Below are positions 15,612 to 23,871 of a DNA stretch of 48,742 bases, piece by piece. Under the pieces are notes generated by a model that saw only the letters and a list, made by a program, of their open reading frames with translations, was not told where the DNA came from and did not search any database. The DNA is from a bacterium (lineage in GTDB: Bacteria; SAR324; XYD2-FULL-50-16): assembly GCA_024275165.1 (NCBI GenBank), contig JAJRZQ010000002.1, positions 140,679-189,420 of the forward strand, given 5' to 3'. The position numbers and the translations under genes are program-made. Position 1 is the stretch's first letter, and each line of letters starts with the position of its first letter.

Positions 15612-17414
15612 AAAAGTCAATTCGCCCAAGGGCAAATTGCCTATGCGAAAAAGGATTGGGCAGCGGCGATTCGCAATTTTCAGGTAGCTTACCGAGATAG
15701 GCAACTGGATAAAAAGATTCGCTTGCGGGCCTTGCTTTCTTTAGCTTGGAGCCACAATTTCGCCGGGGATTATGAACCGGCGGAGAGGGAATTTAAAAAG
15801 CTTTTGCAAGCGAAGTTGGATAGTGAAAACAAGGCAAAAATCGCCTTTCAACTCGGAGTGATCGAGTTAAAGCGGGACCACTTTAAAAAAGGTCGCGCTT
15901 GGTTTGTCCAGCAACAAACAGCCTGGCCCCATCCGGTTTACGATCGGCAAAGCCGGTTTTGGCATGCTGAGGCGGTTTATTTAGCGGAGCAAAAAAATCC
16001 CAATCTTTTTAGTGAGCAAGATAAAAAAAAGGCGGTTTTGGCCTATAGTCAAAACCTAGAGGCCAAAGAGCCCTATAAATTGAAATTGAGTCTCCTGCAT
16101 CGGGGTTGGTTGCGCCTTTCTTTGCATCAAATCGAAGAGGCGCAAGCGGATTTTTCCAAGCTGCAAGAGATGGACGAAAGCTATCGCAAAGACGCCAACC
16201 TAAACCAATTGCGCGCCGGTCTGTATGCCAAGACAGGGCAATACCAAGCAAGCAACCGGGCCTATAAACAGGTGTTGCTGAGTGAAGGGGCCTTGTATGA
16301 CGCGGAAGAGGTGAATTTTATGATGGTGCAGAACGACTTTCTGCGCAAAGATTGCCGATCCGTTATTGAGCGCTCCAAGGCCATGCCGCCTTTGCGGAAC
16401 CCCCAACGCAAAGAGGCCTATGATGTCTTTGTGGGCCAATGCGCGGCGCGGGTCAAAGATTGCAAACGGGCCTTATGGCACCTGCGCGAGGTCTCCTTAA
16501 AAGGGACTCAGGCCAAGGCCGCTTTTGAGCCGGCCCTGCAATGTTACAAACAGATGAAGCGCTATAAGGAAGCGGCCTTGTGGATTGAAAAAGCTATAGG
16601 CGTAGGAGGGTTGGCCCCGAAGGAAAAGCTTTTGCGGGAAAAGGCGCAGATGCATATTCAGCTTGCCGAGTGGCCCTTAGCTCTGGCTGCCTTGGATGAA
16701 TTGCTGAAGGTGGACCCGAAAGCCCAATTGAACCCTTGGGTTTATTTAGAGATTGCCAAATGTCACGATCAACTCGCGGACCCAAAAGTGAATCGTCGTT
16801 TTAACTCCAAGGAGGTTAAAAAACCCCAAGAGCATGAACAAGAAGCTTTACGGGCCTATGAAAAGGCCTCGGAAAACTTAGGCACCGCTCAGGTCGGCAC
16901 CCAACTCTCGATTTTAGAAGTGCGCCGTAGCCGCTACATGGAACGCAAAGAGTATGACCAGGTTTTGGCTCTCTTCAAGCAGGCCTTGGCGTTGCTCCAA
17001 AGCCCCTTGAAAAAAGATCGCCTGATTTTAGAAATCGCCCGCTTTCACCTCTACCAAAAAAAGGACGAGGCCCAAGCCCGCAAATGGTTGGAAAAGCTGC
17101 ATGGGATGGCTGCCAGGGAGGTGAACTATAAGGCCAGCCTGCTCTTGGCCGAGTTGGATATTCAAGATAAAAAACTAACCCGAGCAGCGCAGCGCTTGAG
17201 CGATATTCTACATGATCTTAGCCCGGGCGAGCCCTATTATTTTAAGGTGCGCTACCGTTTGGGCGAGATTTATCAAGCCTCGGAGCAATGGAAAAAAGCC
17301 TTAAAACAATACCAGGCCGTAGCGCGCTCGAAGGGGAAAGACCCCCTGAAAGCCAAGGCCAAGCTGAGTGTCGCCACCTTGACTCGATACCTAAAGAAAA
17401 AGGCGGGGCGTTAA
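15612..17414 (+). CDS. TPR protein, C-terminal part after the in-frame TAA
   Basis: Continues the frame of 15183-15611 without any shift: KSQFAQGQIAYAKKDWAAAI follows the stop at once and is itself a TPR helix pair. The first possible start codon inside this part is TTG 15723, with no clear ribosome binding site, so independent translation looks unlikely. About 600 residues carry many degenerate TPR units (for example GWLRLSLHQIEEAQADFSKL and YRLGEIYQASEQWKKALKQY). The complete protein would have about 740 residues and be a periplasmic or outer-membrane-attached scaffold. It ends 16 bases from the convergent GGCT-like gene. Confidence 0.75.
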   Translation, partial: KSQFAQGQIAYAKKDWAAAIRNFQVAYRDRQLDKKIRLRALLSLAWSHNFAGDYEPAEREFKKLLQAKLDSENKAKIAFQLGVIELKRDHFKKGRAWFVQQQTAWPHPVYDRQSRFWHAEAVYLAEQKNPNLFSEQDKKKAVLAYSQNLEAKEPYKLKLSLLHRGWLRLSLHQIEEAQADFSKLQEMDESYRKDANLNQLRAGLYAKTGQYQASNRAYKQVLLSEGALYDAEEVNFMMVQNDFLRKDCRSVIERSKAMPPLRNPQRKEAYDVFVGQCAARVKDCKRALWHLREVSLKGTQAKAAFEPALQCYKQMKRYKEAALWIEKAIGVGGLAPKEKLLREKAQMHIQLAEWPLALAALDELLKVDPKAQLNPWVYLEIAKCHDQLADPKVNRRFNSKEVKKPQEHEQEALRAYEKASENLGTAQVGTQLSILEVRRSRYMERKEYDQVLALFKQALALLQSPLKKDRLILEIARFHLYQKKDEAQARKWLEKLHGMAAREVNYKASLLLAELDIQDKKLTRAAQRLSDILHDLSPGEPYYFKVRYRLGEIYQASEQWKKALKQYQAVARSKGKDPLKAKAKLSVATLTRYLKKKAGR

Positions 17415-17430
17415 CCGAGGTTGGAGGCGG

Positions 17431-17841
17431 TTAAATGGATAACCCTTCGAGTTGGGCAAGGTAGTAAGCGGGCAAGCCCAATCGCTTGGCTAGGGGCAAT
17501 AGCTTGTCGAGATATTCCACATTGAGCGGGGCCGATTTGCCTAAGGGGAGATTATAACAGATTACCGCCACTTTATCCCCTTCTTGGGTGATCGCTTCCA
17601 TGGTTTCAGCTTGGTAGGACTTGGCAGCGGGTCTGGAATAAAGGCGTTGCAGCTCTTCTGCGGTCATTTGAAAGATCATCCCCCACACTTGATGCCCTGG
17701 AAGAGGTAAGATTTTTACGGCTCCGTGCAAGTCGAGTTGAGACCGATCCACATAGGCTATGCGAGCTTTTTTGGGGGTTACCCCTAGGCTTTTCAGGAGT
17801 TCTGAGTCCATGTAGAGACCATAAAAAAAGGCTTCTTTCAC
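17431..17841 (-). CDS. Gamma-glutamylcyclotransferase-like protein
   Basis: The 136-residue protein begins MKEAFFYGLYMDSELLKSLG, which matches the YGS.M...L substrate loop of the GGCT/AIG2-like fold. GHQVWGMIFQMTAEELQRL matches the strand and helix carrying the V.G..Y.L..EE.L motif. Members cleave gamma-glutamyl amines or peptides to 5-oxoproline, but the exact substrate cannot be told here. Its ATG overlaps the stop codon of the upstream enoyl-CoA hydratase gene by four bases, so the two are translationally coupled. Confidence 0.75.
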   Translation of the reverse strand: MKEAFFYGLYMDSELLKSLGVTPKKARIAYVDRSQLDLHGAVKILPLPGHQVWGMIFQMTAEELQRLYSRPAAKSYQAETMEAITQEGDKVAVICYNLPLGKSAPLNVEYLDKLLPLAKRLGLPAYYLAQLEGLSI

Positions 17842-18587
17842 GATGCGTCCTTTTGTTTTTTCATAAAGGCCAAAAAGGCGGCCTTGGCCTCTGCGCTTTG
17901 TATTAAAGCGGTAAATTCTTGGGTTTCCTGGCGGATGACTTCTTGCGCCCGTTCCTTATTGTCGAGACGCAAAAGGCGCTTGGTCGCCAACAGGGCTTGG
18001 GTCGGTTTGGCGGCAATCGCCTTTGCTTGGCCGCGCGCATGGTTTAAGACTTGTTCTGGGGGCAGTACCTCGGTGACGAGGCCTATTTCTCCCGCTTCGG
18101 TCGCCTCGACCACCCGCCCCGTGAGCAAAAGATCCGCCGCTTTTTGATAGCCCACCAAACGGGGGAGCAGGTAGCTGCTGCCGGCCTCGGGGCAGAGGCC
18201 TAAGTCGATAAAGGGGAGTTGAAATCGAGCGGTCTGCCCTGCGTAAACCAAATCGCAATGGAGCAATAAGGTGGTGCCGATACCCACGGCCCAACCCTCT
18301 ATCGAGGCGATTAAGATTTTTCGAAATTCCGCCAGACAATGAAGAAAACCCAATACCGGGCTATCTTGACTAAAGGGAGGGTGATCTAAAAAGTCCTGGA
18401 TGTCATTGCCCGCCGTAAAATGCCCCCCTAAACCGTGGAGCAGCGCCACCTTAATTTCATCTTCTTTGTTTGCCCGGTCGAAAGCCTGGATTAAATCTCC
18501 GTAACCTGCAAGATTTAAGGCATTGCGTTTTTCCGGGCGATTGAACGCGATCTCCAGAACTCCTTTTTCTTGATAAAGATGGATCAT
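17838..18587 (-). CDS. Enoyl-CoA hydratase/isomerase family protein
   Basis: Crotonase-fold protein of 249 residues. Visible features: NRPEKRNALN at the N-terminus, FTAGNDIQDFL (CoA-binding oxyanion loop), IEGWAVGIGTTLLLHCDLVYA (second oxyanion strand), and FIDLGLCPEAGSSYLLPRLVG with Glu at the usual catalytic position. It may hydrate 2-enoyl-CoA in fatty-acid breakdown or act as an isomerase; substrate specificity cannot be read. No other beta-oxidation genes are adjacent. It is the first gene of a two-gene operon with the GGCT-like protein. Confidence 0.88.
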   Translation of the reverse strand: MIHLYQEKGVLEIAFNRPEKRNALNLAGYGDLIQAFDRANKEDEIKVALLHGLGGHFTAGNDIQDFLDHPPFSQDSPVLGFLHCLAEFRKILIASIEGWAVGIGTTLLLHCDLVYAGQTARFQLPFIDLGLCPEAGSSYLLPRLVGYQKAADLLLTGRVVEATEAGEIGLVTEVLPPEQVLNHARGQAKAIAAKPTQALLATKRLLRLDNKERAQEVIRQETQEFTALIQSAEAKAAFLAFMKKQKDAS

Positions 18588-18800
18588 GGTTGGTTTTACT
18601 GTGAAGGATCGTTTCCGGTTAGCTAAGCCTAGCTTAAACTGGGCAGCCTTAAAAGCGAATTTTCAAAAGCCTCAAATCAATTTCTCGTTGCCCAGAAGAC
18701 CTAGCTATGGAATATTTATGGAAAAGGAACCTGTAACTTTGTTGATCTATAGGCGGTTTTATTTTTTCGCTTAGGAATTAACTTCCTGGTTTGCAAGTCG

Positions 18801-19010
18801 CCTCTAAGGAAACTCTGAAAAATGTAGAGTTTCCTTAGAGGCAGGGATGCCTTGCCAAATCAAAACGAGTAACTTATTGATTCGCGTTGGGATTGTGGAT
18901 TGCATTCCCAACCGAAAAGACCGAAAAACTCGACGCGCCTCCAGGGCCATCATCAGCCCGAAGGGCACGAACCTACCGCTTGAACAAGCGGTAGGCAAGG
19001 AGTTTTTCAT
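18801..19010 (-). mobile_element. MITE-like dispersed repeat, copy A (inverted)
   Basis: About 210 bp, inverted relative to 32682-32892 and 47296-47510. The left end here is a perfect 16-bp stem cctctaaggaaactct / agagtttccttagagg (18801-18841). The other end reads ctaccgcttgaacaagcggtag, then gcaaggagtttttca. A reading frame begins ATG at 18847 (MPCQIK, later RKDRKTRRA) and its first 55 or so residues are preserved in copy C. No transposase is encoded, so mobilisation would need an enzyme in trans. The rest of 18588-19060 shows no gene. Confidence 0.75.
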
Positions 19011-19060
19011 AGGTTTTTTTAAATCGTTATTCGGGGTTTTAAAAATTATAAGGTGATTGC

Positions 19061-19780
19061 ATGACAGAGCTTCCCCAACTGTTTTTGGGTCTTCAAATCC
19101 CTCCAGCAAGCGAACGGCCCGCTTGGCTGATGGAACTCATTGAAAGGGCCTTCAGTCAAGAAGAAGAATTAAAAGGGCTGCACGAGGTGGTGCAAAGCCT
19201 GAAAACGCAATTGGCCCAGCATCGCCCCGGCCCGGCCCCGGCTTTAGATATCGAGGATGACACCCCAAATGTGGATGCTTCCGGCAAGGGGCTCAAAAAA
19301 ACCTATGAGCCTTTGCGGATCGACGAACAAGCCCTGGAGGCTCAAGCGGAAAAAGAACGGGCCGGAGCCCGGGAAGAGCGCGCGGAGCCGCCCCCCGCCC
19401 CGGTAAAGAAAGAAGAGGAAGAGGAAGAACCGATTTTTGAAGACCTCATCGAAGAGGAGGAAGAGGCACAAAGGGAGGTGGACCCGAAATATAGCGTGAC
19501 CGTGGATCGGGATTTAATGGAGTTGATTCCCCTGTTTTTAAAGCAGCGCAGCCAAGAGGCGGAAGATATCAGCCTCTGGGTGAAGATGGGCGAGGACGCG
19601 AAAATCGTTCAAACCTGCATGCGCGCCAGGGGGGTGGCCTTAACCTATGGTTTTGATTATTTAGCCAAGCTGTTGGTCGCCTTGCCCCAAGCAGTGCAAA
19701 AACAAGATCGCAAAATGGCAGATAAGCTGATCTTTGAGATCAATTTTTTGCTGGATCAGTGCCATATCATCTACGGTTAG
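19061..19780 (+). CDS. HPt-like protein without the phospho-histidine
   Basis: The 239-residue protein has an N-terminal helical region (1-60), a charged, Pro/Glu-rich linker (about 65-145), and a C-terminal domain (about 150-235) matching histidine phosphotransfer domains of the type ..LIP.FL..R..E.....W....D...I...-RG....YGF..L. The key segment reads IVQTCMRARGVALTYGF, where the family normally has an H-x-x-(K/R)-G phospho-His motif; Met stands at the His position. No other His fits. It is probably a docking or scaffold domain. AAGGTG precedes the ATG. One base separates it from a double-receiver gene, forming a three-gene operon. Confidence 0.7.
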   Translation: MTELPQLFLGLQIPPASERPAWLMELIERAFSQEEELKGLHEVVQSLKTQLAQHRPGPAPALDIEDDTPNVDASGKGLKKTYEPLRIDEQALEAQAEKERAGAREERAEPPPAPVKKEEEEEEPIFEDLIEEEEEAQREVDPKYSVTVDRDLMELIPLFLKQRSQEAEDISLWVKMGEDAKIVQTCMRARGVALTYGFDYLAKLLVALPQAVQKQDRKMADKLIFEINFLLDQCHIIYG

Positions 19781-19781
19781 C

Positions 19782-20726
19782 ATGAAAAGACATCGAAAAA
19801 TTTTGCTGGTGGAGCCGGAGCCTCGGCAGGTTTCCAGATTAAAGGAATTGCTCGCGCCGCTTGCCGCTGATTTTGTGTGGGGTAAAGATGGAGGCGAGGG
19901 GGTTCGTTACGCCTTCAGCCATTACCCGGACTTGATTTTAGTCAATACCAAGCTTCCGGCGGTCTCGGGGGTGCAGATGGTGCGCCTTTTAAATATGATG
20001 GGCTTGCGCATTCCCACCATATTTGTGGCCGAGCAGGCCGAGTTTTTAAAGTATAAAACCAACCTGCCCCAGGTGGAGTACAGTTGCTGGATCAGTCGCA
20101 TGGCAGAAGAATTACTGCCCAAGGCAACCGAGATTTTAGATGACGCGGAGCGCAGTTTTCGAGATGTGCAATATGTAATGGACGCAGGTGAGTTTTTAGG
20201 TCTTTTGTCGAGACATGATCGAAAGAAAATCTTAGTCGCGGCCGATGTTCAGGTGGTGCGGAATCTTTGCGGGCAGTTGGAGGCAAACGGCTATTACGAG
20301 GTCTATTCCGCTATTGATGGGCGGGAAGCCTTATTTAAAGCCGTGGCCCTGCAACCAGACCTGCTGCTGTTGGCGCACCAACTGCCGACCCTTGATGGCG
20401 ATAGCCTAGCCCGCTTGCTGTATATTCTGGGCCACCCCTTGCCGATTGTTATGCTGACCCTGCACCAAAACCCGACCTTGCAAGAGGAAATGGCGCATTT
20501 AGAAGGGGTGAAGGATTTTTGGATTTCCGGCCAATGCATGGCGGATCGCAGAATGTTTCAAGATTCGGTGCAGAAACTCGTTGACCTGACAGAACGGGAT
20601 AAGGAAAAACTCGATAAGGCCTACCGCGAGATCGACAGCATGAATTTGGGCGGCGGTTCGACCTCGCCGGATTTAATGGATGACCCGACTCTGTTTCAAG
20701 AATTTGAAGATATCGACCTGGATTAA
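19782..20726 (+). CDS. Tandem receiver protein, both phospho-Asp sites lost
   Basis: The 314-residue product (ATG 19782, one base after the upstream stop) has two CheY-like domains (about 5-125 and 143-265) and an acidic tail. In the first, the acidic pair reads VEPEP and the acceptor position reads ILVNTKLP (Asp to Asn). In the second, the pair reads VAAD and the acceptor reads LLLAHQLP (Asp to Ala). The conserved Lys is also missing in both. The fold pattern (LP..SG and LP.LDG after the acceptor) is clear, so these are pseudo-receivers that presumably work through protein binding. An ATG further upstream, inside the previous gene, is in frame but less likely. Confidence 0.8.
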   Translation: MKRHRKILLVEPEPRQVSRLKELLAPLAADFVWGKDGGEGVRYAFSHYPDLILVNTKLPAVSGVQMVRLLNMMGLRIPTIFVAEQAEFLKYKTNLPQVEYSCWISRMAEELLPKATEILDDAERSFRDVQYVMDAGEFLGLLSRHDRKKILVAADVQVVRNLCGQLEANGYYEVYSAIDGREALFKAVALQPDLLLLAHQLPTLDGDSLARLLYILGHPLPIVMLTLHQNPTLQEEMAHLEGVKDFWISGQCMADRRMFQDSVQKLVDLTERDKEKLDKAYREIDSMNLGGGSTSPDLMDDPTLFQEFEDIDLD

Positions 20727-20729
20727 GTC

Positions 20730-21632
20730 ATGAGTTTAGAATTGAAAGCGGTTTTAATCAAACCCACTACCGAAACCCTAGGGGTCTTAGAAGATAGCAA
20801 GGTGAAGGTCATTCAAGCAAACGACTGTTTAGAGGGGGTTCGCCTGATCATTCGCTACCGGCCCGATTTTGTTCTGAGTACCATTGATTTGCCCGATTTA
20901 AGCGGCTTGACGATGGCGAAAATCTTATACCTCTTAAAGGTGCACACGCCCTTGGTTTTGACCGACCCGAAACACAATCACCAGCATGAAAAGAGGGTGG
21001 AAGCCTTGCCCAATGTAAAGGGATACTTTATGGAGTCGGGCATTTATTATGATTTAAAAAGCTTTATCGCCAAGTTGCAAAGCGTGAGCCCCTCAGCGAA
21101 AGATAAAGAACCCCCGCCGAAGTATGAATACAGTTTTAAAGAGCGGGAATGGGCAAGCTTAATGAGTCGGCGGAAAAAAAAGCGGATTTTGCTGATCGAA
21201 GAAGAAGAACTAACCAGAAAAGCCCTCTTGATTAAGCTGGACGGCTACACCGATTACGATCTCTTTATGGCGACCAACGGGCTGGAGGGCTTGACCAAGG
21301 CTTTGTTGATCCAACCGGATCTAATCTTAAGCGAAATTGACCTGCCTGAAATCAATGGCTTGGCCATGAGCCAGATTCTTTATATTTTAGATAAACCCTT
21401 TCCTGTGGTGTTTGTCACCGCAAACGACCATAAGGAAACAAAACGCAAAGCGACCCATATCGAAGGAGTGATCGGCTTTTTGCATAAATCCCGCTTGCCG
21501 CGCAAGGGGTTTTTGGTCATGGCGGTGCAGCAATATATGCACAAGGCAGAAAAATTGGCCCAATCTTTAGGCGAGTCCTATAGCAAAGCACGGGCAAATC
21601 ATTTGGAAACCGAGCAAGCAAGCCTTTTTTAA
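20730..21632 (+). CDS. Tandem receiver protein, acceptor Asp replaced by Thr and Glu
   Basis: The 300-residue protein has two receiver-like domains (about 5-120 and 148-275). The first has no acidic pair (VLIKPTTE), and the acceptor position reads VLSTIDLPDLSG (Thr). The second keeps acidic residues at the pocket (LLIEEEE) but has Glu at the acceptor (LILSEIDLPEING), with a Thr (VFVTAND) and a possible Lys (LHKSRL). Glu at this site often mimics the phosphorylated state. It starts three bases after the previous gene, so the HPt-like and both double-receiver proteins are probably made together and may form one complex. Confidence 0.8.
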   Translation: MSLELKAVLIKPTTETLGVLEDSKVKVIQANDCLEGVRLIIRYRPDFVLSTIDLPDLSGLTMAKILYLLKVHTPLVLTDPKHNHQHEKRVEALPNVKGYFMESGIYYDLKSFIAKLQSVSPSAKDKEPPPKYEYSFKEREWASLMSRRKKKRILLIEEEELTRKALLIKLDGYTDYDLFMATNGLEGLTKALLIQPDLILSEIDLPEINGLAMSQILYILDKPFPVVFVTANDHKETKRKATHIEGVIGFLHKSRLPRKGFLVMAVQQYMHKAEKLAQSLGESYSKARANHLETEQASLF

Positions 21633-21712
21633 GGTTTTATGGGGGAGGGGAACCCTATCCATCTTACACAGCTAGGGAATTTTCCCCATAGAATATTCTA
21701 TTCTTTTTACAG

Positions 21713-21718
21713 TATAAT
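21713..21718 (+). promoter_or_regulatory. Candidate -10 box of the lipoprotein gene
   Basis: TATAAT lies 33 bases before the ATG of the lipoprotein gene, in an AT-rich stretch. No good -35 box is seen at the normal distance. A GGAGGG ribosome binding site follows about 7 bases before the start codon. Confidence 0.4.
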
Positions 21719-21750
21719 AAGAACATAAATTTTTATTTTGGAGGGCAGAG

Positions 21751-23376
21751 ATGAAAAAATATCTTGGGGTCTTTATTTTTGTTATCGCCATTGCTTTGGC
21801 GGGCTGTAAAAAAGAAGATACGACCACGACCGACACGACGACTACCACGACCACAGGCACGACCGCGACGACTTCAACGGTTTCCGCCTTTCCCAGTGAC
21901 TTGGCCATTTCTTCCAATACCGAATCGGTTTCCACCACCTCGGCAAATTGGGTAGCGGCGCAAGATGGGAGCACCATGCAGCAGGATCAAAAATCCAAGA
22001 AAGAGCGCTTGAAAAAGGCAAAAAACCCCACCGTGAAGGCGGATTGCTTCGCCGCCTTAAAGGGGATGGCGGCGCCGATGGGGAGCCCTTTATGTTACGG
22101 CCCCACCTTGTATTATACCAAACATCCCGATCATCCAAACAAAGACGCCAGCGCGGATACCCTTTCTTCTTGCCCGCAAAATCAAGGCCCCGACGCGGCG
22201 GGTACTGGTTGCCTGCCCGGTGGGGATTTGGGGATTTGGTCCGCTGCCGAGGCAGACGGCACCGCTTGCAGCGCGGCAAAGCTCAACAGCGTGATCCAAT
22301 CAGCTGCCCAGAGTGTGGATATGGGGATTGGCGCGGCCGCGGCAATGGCTTGTGTCGCGAAGTTGAACAGCAATGAAATGCCGGCGGTCGGTAAGACCTT
22401 GGATCTTACCGCCAGTTTGAGCGCGGACGCGGATATGAAAACCATGATGACGATGACCAACGCCACCATTACCCGTGAGTCCGATACAGCCGCCGGCTTA
22501 CCCGTGTTTACCTCTAAAATGGATATCTCCATGACCCCTCCAGGGGGCTCGACAGCGCAAAGTCTCTCTTTGACTTTGCGTCATGTGCCGCAAGACGCGA
22601 GCAACGATACCTATAAGGGCTTGTTGACCATGGTGCGTTCCGGCGGCAGTACGGCTCCCCCTAAACCCATGGACCCGCCTCCTTCTAAAAACTTGAGCGC
22701 GAGCAGCTTGAACGCGGTGAGCGTGGTGTATGAGCAAACGGCAACAGCGTTAAACTACAAGATCATCTCGGCGAATTATTCCTCAAATGCCACGACGACG
22801 ACGATTTTTGACAGCACGACGGGGGAGGTCAATCTAGCGGCCCCGGCTACGAGTAATCAAGCCTCGGATGGTTGGAACGGGAACCTGAATGTGATTGTCG
22901 GCAACCTGGACGCAAGCGGCGACGGCAAGCTCTCGGTGGCTTGGCAGGCAGGGCCGTTGGACGGCTATACCCGAAACTTCAATGTCGATACCACCACCGA
23001 TACGGCGGGGGTTAAAACAGGCACCGCTTATTTTGGCTTTGCCGAGAATGTGGCGAACAAAGCACCGGATTTAACCATTGGGGGCATGATCTGCAATTGG
23101 GCCGGCCCCAACAACCAGAAAAAATCGGCAGGGGGTTGGAGCTATGTGCAAAAGCAAACCATGAAGCTTGATACGGCAACGGGGAAATGGAAACCGGTTG
23201 TTTCCAATATCGACTTTGCGCCCACCAATGATTGCAATTGGCTGAATGTAACGGGGAGTACCTATTCGACCAGCGCGATTACGACCGCCACCACCAAGGG
23301 AGCGGTGACGCATAATCTGGTGAGTAAAAGCACCGGTTATACCTATACTCAGCCCACGGCGCCCACGGCGCCCTAG
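21751..23376 (+). CDS. Thr-rich lipoprotein of unknown function
   Basis: The 541-residue protein has a lipoprotein signal peptide (MKKYLGVFIFVIAIALAGCKK; lipobox LAGC, lipidated Cys at about 19) followed by a Thr-rich linker (about residues 24-45). The mature part is rich in Ala, Thr, Asn and Asp, contains several Cys, and has no family I recognise. The Asp/Asn-rich beta-like segments (for example NVIVGNLDASGDGKLSVAW) suggest an exposed beta domain. It stands alone: its own promoter-like box lies upstream and a strong terminator downstream. Location: inner or outer membrane, facing the periplasm or cell surface. Confidence 0.75.
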   Translation: MKKYLGVFIFVIAIALAGCKKEDTTTTDTTTTTTTGTTATTSTVSAFPSDLAISSNTESVSTTSANWVAAQDGSTMQQDQKSKKERLKKAKNPTVKADCFAALKGMAAPMGSPLCYGPTLYYTKHPDHPNKDASADTLSSCPQNQGPDAAGTGCLPGGDLGIWSAAEADGTACSAAKLNSVIQSAAQSVDMGIGAAAAMACVAKLNSNEMPAVGKTLDLTASLSADADMKTMMTMTNATITRESDTAAGLPVFTSKMDISMTPPGGSTAQSLSLTLRHVPQDASNDTYKGLLTMVRSGGSTAPPKPMDPPPSKNLSASSLNAVSVVYEQTATALNYKIISANYSSNATTTTIFDSTTGEVNLAAPATSNQASDGWNGNLNVIVGNLDASGDGKLSVAWQAGPLDGYTRNFNVDTTTDTAGVKTGTAYFGFAENVANKAPDLTIGGMICNWAGPNNQKKSAGGWSYVQKQTMKLDTATGKWKPVVSNIDFAPTNDCNWLNVTGSTYSTSAITTATTKGAVTHNLVSKSTGYTYTQPTAPTAP

Positions 23377-23418
23377 GCTGGGGGCCGTTTGAACCTTCAA
23401 GGGGCCGAGGAAAAAAGC

Positions 23419-23449
23419 AAAAAAAGGCGGGTTTTTCCCGCCTTTTTTT
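23419..23449 (+). terminator. Intrinsic terminator of the lipoprotein gene
   Basis: Stem aaaaaggcggg / cccgccttttt (11 bp) with a 5-nt T loop and a run of seven T. It is a textbook Rho-independent terminator, 45 bases after the stop codon. Confidence 0.92.
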
Positions 23450-23490
23450 GTCGAAAGTTCAATTGATTTCTGCTATGCTATATTCAAGAG

Positions 23491-23603
23491 ATGGGCAGAG
23501 GTGAGCCCGCGGGGCAAAAAAGGTAAGACCCATCTCCTCCAAGGACCCCCTTTTTAAGGGGTCGGCCCCCGGCCAAGTAGGCCGGGGCCAAGCGTTTTTT
23601 TTT
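23491..23603 (+). ncRNA. Candidate small structured RNA with its own terminator
   Basis: An extended -10 box (TGCTATATT, 23476-23484) precedes this stretch. The segment can fold as agatggg paired with cccatct around a small gcccgcggggc hairpin. It ends in a strong hairpin ccccggcc-aagta-ggccgggg (23567-23587) followed by a run of nine or more T. No protein frame fits. It matches no RNA family I recognise and could also be the leader of the downstream glycosylase gene with an internal terminator. The remaining stretch up to 23871 holds no visible gene. Confidence 0.35.
23564..23603 (+). terminator. Intrinsic terminator before the uracil-DNA glycosylase gene
   Basis: Eight-pair GC stem with a 5-nt loop, extended by two further pairs past a bulged C, followed by aagcg and a long T-run. 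It would end any transcript started at the -10-like box near 23480, about 270 bases before the next gene. Confidence 0.75.
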
Positions 23604-23871
23604 GAGGGCCTGTGGGAGCGGGCTCTGGTTGTGAGGTCTCTAGGCCATATTGACCTAGTGCTTTTGTTGAACTCGGATTGGAGGCCTTGAGGCCGAAAAT
23701 CATCCCCGAAGGGGTGAAACCTAGCTTGAGTCTTTTGCCATGCATCGGGTGAAAGTAGCGGCTATATGGGCAAGCTGGGGTGGTCGGTCCACCTGGTTGG
23801 GCTCGGTTTTGCCCTTTCGGCCTTGAATCTCTCTCATTGCCAAAAAGGTGGATGAGGGCTAGCCTTTTTTT

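Noticed and set aside
18586-18774. 62-codon plus-strand frame starting in the enoyl-CoA hydratase start region
   Set aside because: It overlaps the divergent gene's start and has neither a ribosome binding site nor protein features.
22182-22532. Minus-strand and alternative frames within the lipoprotein gene
   Set aside because: They are shadow frames of a gene with a clear signal peptide, lipobox and terminator on the plus strand.
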